Assembly: GCF_049546785.1 (NCBI RefSeq)
Contig: NZ_JBMWAN010000002.1
Coordinates: 372,001 to 436,000, forward strand
DNA from: Nitrospira_D sp035465795
GTDB taxonomy: Bacteria > Nitrospirota > Nitrospiria > Nitrospirales > Nitrospiraceae
Length of the DNA stretch: 64,000 bases
Reading direction: 5' to 3'
Translations under genes and position numbers: made by a program
The notes under the pieces: generated by a model
What the model was told of the DNA's origin: nothing
Databases searched by the model: none
The model's input: only the letters and a program-made list of their open reading frames with translations
Shown here: positions 58,837 through 64,000 of the stretch, piece after piece
Layout of the letters: each line of letters begins with the position of its first letter
How positions within the stretch are numbered: position 1 is the stretch's first letter

Positions 58837-59975
58837 GGCGCCGCGACCGGCTGAACTCCGAGCGAGCTCTGCACCGTCGTCCACTCGAAGGTAAAGGGCT
58901 CGGGCGACCGTTTCGGGAGAGCCGCCAGCTCCACCTTGAGGCGCTCGGCGCGGGCGCTGCTCATCGGATGGGTGGAGAGCCACTCCAAGCGCCCGTCGTC
59001 TTTCTCCGAAAGTTTCTGGAAGAAGGTAATCATGCCGGCCGGATCGATCTTGGCGCGATAGACCAATTGCAGCCCCGTCAGGTCGGCTTCCGTTTCCTGC
59101 GCCCGGTCGAACTTCAGCGTCAGCAACTCGACGCCAACTTGCCGCATCAATCCGATGAGCCCCTGCTGATCCCCGACGATGATCGCGACCACCGCCATCA
59201 CGCCCATGTTCTTCACAATCCGCTCCAGCCCGTGCCGTTGCAGCACGTGGTTCAGCTCATGGCCCAGGACGCCCGCCACTTCCTCTCCGCTCTCGGCCTT
59301 CTTCATCAGGCCGGTGAAGACGACGACATAACCGCCGGGCAGGGCGAAGGCGTTCACGACGTCGCTCTTCACAACCGTCACTTGAAACTTGTAAGGGTTG
59401 TTCGGAACCTGCTCTGCCAGCCGCTGCGTGATCTCTTCCACTGCTTTGACGGCGGGCCCCTCTTTTATCACCTCTTGATGGCTGAGGAAATCGCGATAGG
59501 CCGCTTCGCCGAGTTTCTGCTCCCACTCCACCGGAATCCGGCTGACCGCCATTTCGACCAGCAGATCGGCCCCGAACCAGAGAGCCAGCGCCACGGCCGC
59601 AATCGCTCCGCCGACGGTTCCCCACATGACACGATGCCGGTGACGCACCTGACGCACCCGCTCTGCCGCTTGCTCGAACGGCTGGCTCAGATGATCCGGC
59701 GCCGCATCGCGAAAGGCCCGGATCAGATGCGGGTTCTTCAGGTACAGGGTACGCGCCCGCTCAGCCTCGCCCCACTTCAGCACGAGATGATCGTGGTCCA
59801 GCCCGCCGGCTGACACCGAGAAGGCCGGAAACGGCACCATCTCCTGTGCGCCCTCTCCACCGTCCCGCTCGAACGTGATGGTCAGTCCATGCCCCTCGAC
59901 CTGCACGAAACAAGGCGCGCCGCTGGCAGGAAGTTCCTCACCGAAACAAAGGGCGTTAGGAGAAAACTTGGTCAT
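58833..59975 (-). CDS. M48-family zinc metalloprotease with N-terminal extension
   Basis: 380 residues from ATG 59975. Residues 1-115 are a beta-rich N-terminal part with NALCFGEELPASGAPCFVQV. A membrane helix follows (VMWGTVGGAIAAVALALWFG). The protease domain has GVLGHELNHVLQRHGLERI with HExxH, then QETEADLTGLQLVYRAKIDP with the third zinc ligand Glu and LSTHPMSSARAERLKVELAA near the end. It resembles HtpX/BepA-type quality-control proteases facing the periplasm. First gene of a three-gene overlapped unit. Confidence 0.9.
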   Translation of the reverse strand: MTKFSPNALCFGEELPASGAPCFVQVEGHGLTITFERDGGEGAQEMVPFPAFSVSAGGLDHDHLVLKWGEAERARTLYLKNPHLIRAFRDAAPDHLSQPFEQAAERVRQVRHRHRVMWGTVGGAIAAVALALWFGADLLVEMAVSRIPVEWEQKLGEAAYRDFLSHQEVIKEGPAVKAVEEITQRLAEQVPNNPYKFQVTVVKSDVVNAFALPGGYVVVFTGLMKKAESGEEVAGVLGHELNHVLQRHGLERIVKNMGVMAVVAIIVGDQQGLIGLMRQVGVELLTLKFDRAQETEADLTGLQLVYRAKIDPAGMITFFQKLSEKDDGRLEWLSTHPMSSARAERLKVELAALPKRSPEPFTFEWTTVQSSLGVQPVAAP

Positions 59976-60013
59976 CGTGGGATCAATTGACTTATTAGAG
60001 GCAGGGTTCTTAT

Positions 60014-60136
60014 GCGGATGCTCAAAGCGGCGGCCAACAAGGCCGCAGGCGAGAGGCAACCGCAGGCGTACCCTCTGGGGTACGTTGAGGATTGGATCGA
60101 GACGAGAACGCAGTTCGCCGCCGTTTTCAGCATCCT
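60014..60136. repeat. Palindromic MITE-like element, copy 2
   Basis: About 123 bp. Ends GCGGATGCTCAAAG and GTTTTCAGCATCCTC; centre GTACCCTCTGGGGTAC; AACAAGGCCGCAGGCGAG and GACGAGAACGC match the inside of copy 1. It lies between the M48 start and the TAG stop of the AIM24 gene, which abuts its end exactly as copy 1 abuts another TAG. Confidence 0.75.
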
Positions 60137-60820
60137 CTACTCGGAGACCGGAATGAATTGTCTGATCCACGCGCCGAAGCTGCCAGGATTGCGGCTTTGA
60201 ATATAGACCACACCGGGCCCGCGGAACCGGCAGACGAGGCCTTCACCTGAGGTGAAGCTCGCCACCCAGCCGGAGGCGGCCTTCTCGATGTTGTACGACG
60301 TCGTCGCCGACCAGGCGACCAGATGGCTGTTGTCCACGATGTATTCCTGATCCGGCTTTAACTCGATCTTATGAATCGCCCCGAAACTGTTCAACACCAA
60401 CGTGCCCTTCCCGCCGATCTTCAGGATGAAAAATCCTTCGCCGCCGAGCAGCCCGCGGCTGAGACTCTGCATCTTGCTCTCGATCGTGATGGAGTCGGCC
60501 CCGGCCAGGAAGCCATCCTTCTGGACCATATATTCATTGACGCCGTCGAGTTCCAGGATGACGATTTCGCCCGGCACTGTCGGAGCCAGCAACACTTCAC
60601 CGGCCCCGCGACTGGCCCGCAACGTCTGGAAGAAGAATTTTTCCCCGGTGAGCAACTTGCGGGACAAGGCCCCCAGAAACCCGCCTTCCATCTTGCTCTC
60701 GACATCCACAGTCGGCGACGAGCCCACCATCGCGCCGGACTCGGCCTTGATGTGTTCACCGGACGCCAACTCCACCCGCACCATCGGAAACGCGCCCGGA
60801 TAGAGAATTTCGCTTTTCAT
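60137..60820 (-). CDS. AIM24 / TIGR00266-family protein
   Basis: 227 residues from ATG 60820 (CAGGAGAGC upstream). The beta-prism-like pattern is clear: VRVELASGEHIKAESGAMVG, MEGGFLGALSRKLLTGEKFF, VLLAPTVPGEIVILELDG, GLLGGEGFFILKIGGKGTLV, LNSFGAIHKIELKPDQEYIV and FTSGEGLVCRFRGPGVVYIQ. Bacterial members are of unknown function. Its end meets the palindromic element. Confidence 0.9.
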   Translation of the reverse strand: MKSEILYPGAFPMVRVELASGEHIKAESGAMVGSSPTVDVESKMEGGFLGALSRKLLTGEKFFFQTLRASRGAGEVLLAPTVPGEIVILELDGVNEYMVQKDGFLAGADSITIESKMQSLSRGLLGGEGFFILKIGGKGTLVLNSFGAIHKIELKPDQEYIVDNSHLVAWSATTSYNIEKAASGWVASFTSGEGLVCRFRGPGVVYIQSRNPGSFGAWIRQFIPVSE

Positions 60821-60910
60821 GAATTGCTCTCCTGAGATAAACGCATCGCCCGCAGACAGCCTGCGGGGATTTATTGTGTGCGGTGATTCTGTGGAATACA
60901 TCCGGCGCTG

Positions 60911-61174
60911 TCAAGCAACCGCGCAAACCGATCTTCGCGGATCAATGGCAGGACGGACGGGACGGTTTTGTAACGAACGGTCGCGCTGGCGAAGCTGGCG
61001 CCGAAAAGCCTCCCGCTCTTCGGGCGACATGTTCTTCCATCGTTGACGCATCTCGTGCCGTTCCTCCGGTGGGAGTGAGCGGAACCACTGGCGGGCATTG
61101 CGAATGGCCTCGCGCTTTTCAGGGGGCAGTTCCCGGATTCGCTGGAATCCTCCAGGCAGCCGCTGCTTCCCTTA
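60911..61174 (-). pseudogene. Decayed DUF3106-type gene
   Basis: The minus-strand frame from a TAA at 61172-61174 to TGA at 60911-60913 encodes GGFQRIRELPPEKREAIRNA, RQWFRSLPPEERHEMRQRWK and NMSPEEREAFRRQLRQRDRS, the repeated LPPExRxxxRxxWxxMSPEER pattern of DUF3106. It has no start codon until the middle, and the matching upstream part (GRPRRNGQPVVSQDVKG) lies in another frame, broken by one missing A in GGGAAGCAG near 61170. No signal peptide remains upstream. Probable remnant, or affected by sequence errors. Confidence 0.6.
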
Positions 61175-61278
61175 ACGTCCTGAGACACAACCGGTTGACC
61201 GTTCCGGCGAGGCCGACCGGGGACATACCATCGAGGAGCAGATGGGAGAGCAGTCAGACTGCGGAACGATGCGATCGG

Positions 61279-64000
61279 TTATTTGGGCTTCATGGAGGCT
61301 GAAGAACCTTTGGCGCTTCCGGACGAGGCCGGATTGAGAGGAATGGACACCACGACGTCCTGCTGTGGATCCGCATCCTGGTCTTTTCCATCATGGCCGA
61401 CGCTGTAGATCACCCCTCGCGTGAGATTCACCAGCATGGGAATCCCCGTGTAGGGGTCATAGAACCGCTGGCCCGCTTTGGCAATGCGCGTCACCAGATC
61501 GCCCTCCTGGGACCCGCGGCGGAGCCAGGCCTGCAGGCTCGCGAGACGCAACCGCGCATCGGCATCGATAACCATCCCGTTATACCGGTCCCAGGACGGG
61601 AGCGGCTTGAGTCCCACGATGTTTTCAATCGGGTTAGTCAGATAATCCACGACCGTCGCCGGCGGATTCTTGATATAGGCGGCGCGCTTGGGCATGGCAC
61701 CGTACCGTCCCTCGCCGGCCGCTTTGGACGACGCGTCGTAATATTCCGCATACTCGTTCAATCGCCGCTGTTTGGGGAGGGGCAGCCACCTGGCCACGGC
61801 GACATGCCAGGGTTTGTCGTCGCCGTGATCCTCCTTCAGTTGCGCATCGGTGGCCCGAACGGCCGCCGCCAGCTCACTTTGCATTGGCCAGCGCATGGAC
61901 GACTCGACCTGATCGAGGGGGCGTAACAGATGCGTCAGGGAAGGAAGCGCCTGGCTGTCGAAATCCGGCTGAGCCAGTAATCCGGAGGCCACCGCGAGAT
62001 CATCCTGAATCGCCTGGACGGCCAACATCTTCACGGGCAGGGTCTTCGCCTGGGCCAAGGCCGTGCGCCAGGCTTCCATATCCTCCTGAAGCCGGTGGAT
62101 CCCGTTATCCGTCGGCTGTCCTGGCGCGAATCCCTCCGCCACATACAATCGATGGGTAAAGAGGATGGTTGCGCAGGGCGGCGCCACCGCCTGACCGTAG
62201 CCCCGATCCTCAAACGGCATCTTGAGCCACTGCCGATAGCGCCCGATCGACGATTGGGCCTGGTCGATCCATCCTTTCAAACCGTCCGCTTTCGTCTTGA
62301 ACTGCGCTGCCGGATTGGACGACCGGAACCAGCCCTCCGCCACACTGGCCGTGGCATGGAGCGGCTCCTTTCCTGAACGGCCATCCGTCCCGCCCAGACA
62401 GGCTGAAGCCGCTTCGTCCTGGCTCAGACCCGGCTTCCGATCATACCCGGCTTGAATCGGATCAGCCCCGGCATCCGCATCAAACCCGAGCAACAGCAAA
62501 TAGCCGTTGTTCCTGAAATCGATCGACGAACGTTGCGGGGACGCCGTCAAACTTTGGAACGCCGCACTCGGCTTCTCTTCCATCATGACCCAGGCCCCCC
62601 CCACCACTCCGATCGCGATCGCCGCCAATGCGCCGGCCAACACCACCAGCCCGACAAGCGACAGAATCAGGGCGTGAGTGGTCGAAAAACAGGAGCCGAT
62701 GAAGGCGGACAGGCTGAGCCGGACACGAGCCAGCGTCGCACCGATTCGCGGACGCGGTTTGGCGACGGTCGCCCGTTCCGTCGTGCGCGTGTTCGTCTCA
62801 CGCCCGGATGATTGGAAGAGCGCATCGACGGCTGACGCCACGGTGGACACCGCCGGCTCCCCGGATTCTCCCGAGGCCGCCGAGGCCGGTCTCGCAGGAT
62901 GTACTTCTTGCAGATCCACAAACCGGATGGACTCGCCCGTTCTGACCCACTCCTCCTTTTCTTGAAAAGGAACGGACTCCGGCACAACCGAGCCCGCCGC
63001 CGCGGGCGCATCCTGCGATGGAAGCGCAGGCTCGATAGCCCCGACCTTCTCGCCCCCTGACACCACAGGAGACAGGGCCGGCTGCTCATCGGCAGTGTCC
63101 TTGGCATTCTGTCGGGAAGGCTGCTGAGGTTCGCCGGGTTCTTCAAGAGGGATTGGCGCCGATTCCGCGGCAAGACCTGAGCGTTCTGTCGCCGGAGAGA
63201 TGGCAACTGGTATAGGCGCCGGGGGAATGTCCGCTGCCTCCGGTGTGGGTTGAGTCGGCTGAATGATGTCCGGTTTCGGAGACGCAACAGCGCCCTCTTT
63301 TGCCGCGCCCGAATATTGGCTCACCAGCGCCTGTAATGCCGGAAGGATGTCACGAGTCAGCGCCGGCGGGTTGAGGTCGCCGACGCCGACCGCTTTCTCT
63401 CCGCTGCTCGGCGCCGGTTCACTCGCAGCGAGCGGCACCGGAGACGAAGATGTCGCCTTGTCCGGCAAGACAACCGGAACATTTTCGGACTGCACTGACG
63501 GCTCAACAGCCCTTGAGGCGGGACGCGACGCCTCAGGTATCTCAGGCTCCTCTGCCGGTGCCGGGGCTAGCGCTTCACTCGATGAAAGACTCCGGAATGT
63601 TTCCGGCTCCACCGGGCGCTCGAGGCTGACTGCGGCGGTACTGAATTCCTCGTACGATATAGCCTCCTGCTCCGGAGCCGGGGCTATCGTCCCGCTTGAG
63701 GAGACAAACCGGAACTCCTCCGGCTGCACCGGCGGCTCGTGACTGACTGCGGCAAGACCGAATCCCTCGTGCGATACAGCCTCCTGCTCTGGAGACGCAG
63801 ATGTCGCTTCGCTGGATGAGACACTTCGTAATTCTTCCGGCTGCACCGGCAGTTCAGGACTCACCCCGGCGAGACTGAATCCCTCGTGCGATACAGCAGC
63901 ATCCTCCGGAGCCGGGGATGTCACCTCGCCTGCGGAGGCAAACCTGAACTCCTCCGGCTGAGCCGGTGAATCGTGACTTGGGACATCCCGTGACTGAGCC
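61279..64000 (-). CDS. Large membrane-anchored protein with tandem repeats, 5' end outside window
   Basis: Open from the right border to TAA 61279, at least 906 residues. The first 130 visible residues are 39-residue tandem repeats, followed by a long Pro/Ser/Glu-rich linker up to about residue 390. One membrane helix follows (LILSLVGLVVLAGALAAIAI). The C-terminal 430 residues are extracytoplasmic, helical (WFRSSNPAAQFKTKADGLKG), and end with RFYDPYTGIPMLVNLTRGVI then YSVGHDGKDQDADPQQDVVV, which is like the end of type II secretion pseudopilin GspG. The N-terminal domain is not in the window. Function unknown; may be a secretion or pilus-related protein. Confidence 0.8.
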   Translation of the reverse strand, partial: AQSRDVPSHDSPAQPEEFRFASAGEVTSPAPEDAAVSHEGFSLAGVSPELPVQPEELRSVSSSEATSASPEQEAVSHEGFGLAAVSHEPPVQPEEFRFVSSSGTIAPAPEQEAISYEEFSTAAVSLERPVEPETFRSLSSSEALAPAPAEEPEIPEASRPASRAVEPSVQSENVPVVLPDKATSSSPVPLAASEPAPSSGEKAVGVGDLNPPALTRDILPALQALVSQYSGAAKEGAVASPKPDIIQPTQPTPEAADIPPAPIPVAISPATERSGLAAESAPIPLEEPGEPQQPSRQNAKDTADEQPALSPVVSGGEKVGAIEPALPSQDAPAAAGSVVPESVPFQEKEEWVRTGESIRFVDLQEVHPARPASAASGESGEPAVSTVASAVDALFQSSGRETNTRTTERATVAKPRPRIGATLARVRLSLSAFIGSCFSTTHALILSLVGLVVLAGALAAIAIGVVGGAWVMMEEKPSAAFQSLTASPQRSSIDFRNNGYLLLLGFDADAGADPIQAGYDRKPGLSQDEAASACLGGTDGRSGKEPLHATASVAEGWFRSSNPAAQFKTKADGLKGWIDQAQSSIGRYRQWLKMPFEDRGYGQAVAPPCATILFTHRLYVAEGFAPGQPTDNGIHRLQEDMEAWRTALAQAKTLPVKMLAVQAIQDDLAVASGLLAQPDFDSQALPSLTHLLRPLDQVESSMRWPMQSELAAAVRATDAQLKEDHGDDKPWHVAVARWLPLPKQRRLNEYAEYYDASSKAAGEGRYGAMPKRAAYIKNPPATVVDYLTNPIENIVGLKPLPSWDRYNGMVIDADARLRLASLQAWLRRGSQEGDLVTRIAKAGQRFYDPYTGIPMLVNLTRGVIYSVGHDGKDQDADPQQDVVVSIPLNPASSGSAKGSSASMKPK
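63544..64000 (-). repeat. 117-bp tandem repeats coding 39-residue units
   Basis: Three complete units at 63778-63894, 63661-63777 and 63544-63660, plus a diverged partial unit up to the window end. Pattern VSHEGF-x5-VSxExPVQPEExR and -SSSExxxxxPEQEA. DNA identity between units is high in places (ATCCCTCGTGCGATACAGC recurs). Copy number could vary between strains. Confidence 0.75.

Noticed and set aside
60874..61302. 142-codon plus-strand frame opposite the DUF3106 remnant
   Set aside because: The minus strand gives clear DUF3106 repeats; the plus frame has no recognisable content.
1..64000. CRISPR array, prophage, insertion sequence or rRNA/tRNA genes
   Set aside because: No evenly spaced direct repeats of 25-40 nt with unique spacers, no transposase, integrase or structural phage genes, and no rRNA or tRNA-like sequence noted on reading.

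Overview
The window is GC-rich, gene-dense bacterial chromosome with short intergenic gaps, many 1-11 nt gene overlaps and no rRNA, tRNA, CRISPR array, integrase or transposase gene that I can see. Gene content (DsrE/TusA sulfur-carrier proteins, SUMF1-type secreted proteins, a small CAWC protein, DUF4105/DUF3015/DUF3332 envelope proteins) and a palindromic repeat ending in GGATGCTGAAAAAG look to me like a Nitrospira-type member of Nitrospirota. That assignment is inference from memory, not a search.

Layout. 1-6 kb: a HEAT-repeat protein, a secreted protein and an alkaline-phosphatase-like protein that has lost its metal ligands, then a stop-interrupted secreted gene and a hydrolase-like protein without a nucleophilic serine. 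6-13 kb: hemD, a SUMF1 protein, VOC and metallo-beta-lactamase-fold proteins, a UDP-glucuronate epimerase and a HAD phosphatase. 13-24 kb: CPA2 antiporter, Rieske oxygenase, divergent promoters, DsrE2-tusA, ftcD, rpsU, nth, a second DsrE protein, and polA without proofreading residues.

24-30.6 kb is the most unusual stretch. An AT-richer patch with a PilZ protein, a 50-residue Cys-rich protein and a DUF4062 protein is followed by a four-gene operon: a LexA-like XRE-S24 self-cleaving repressor with a clear operator over its own promoter, a RecA-like protein without a usable P-loop, a small helical protein, and an exonuclease-dead family-B DNA polymerase with an altered motif C. This looks like a damage-inducible mutagenic polymerase cassette, analogous to but unrelated in its polymerase to ImuA-ImuB-DnaE2.

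30.6-40 kb: a second SUMF1 protein, a LolA-like lipoprotein-sorting-type protein, alcohol dehydrogenase, YceI, a TonB-like protein, tdh-kbl for threonine breakdown, mlaA, a hydrolase and a frameshifted outer-membrane barrel gene.

40-55 kb is a biosynthetic cluster of the aryl polyene/xanthomonadin type. A flavoprotein, a chorismatase, a deacetylase and a lipoprotein are on the plus strand. Opposite them run a twelve-gene, mostly overlapping set: methyltransferase, ACP, acyl-ACP/CoA ligase, dehydratase, acyltransferase, LolA-like protein, MMPL exporter, ketosynthase, truncated ketosynthase-like partner, dehydratase, ketoreductase and glycosyltransferase. The chorismatase would make the hydroxybenzoate starter, the ligase load it on the ACP, the KS/KR/DH set extend a polyene, and the acyltransferase, LolA and MMPL proteins move it to the outer membrane.

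55-64 kb: envelope and housekeeping genes (DUF4105, DUF3015, DUF3332, a phosphodiesterase, an M48 protease, AIM24), a decayed DUF3106 gene, and a large membrane protein with 39-residue tandem repeats that runs off the end. Two copies of a roughly 125-bp palindromic element lie directly behind TAG stop codons.
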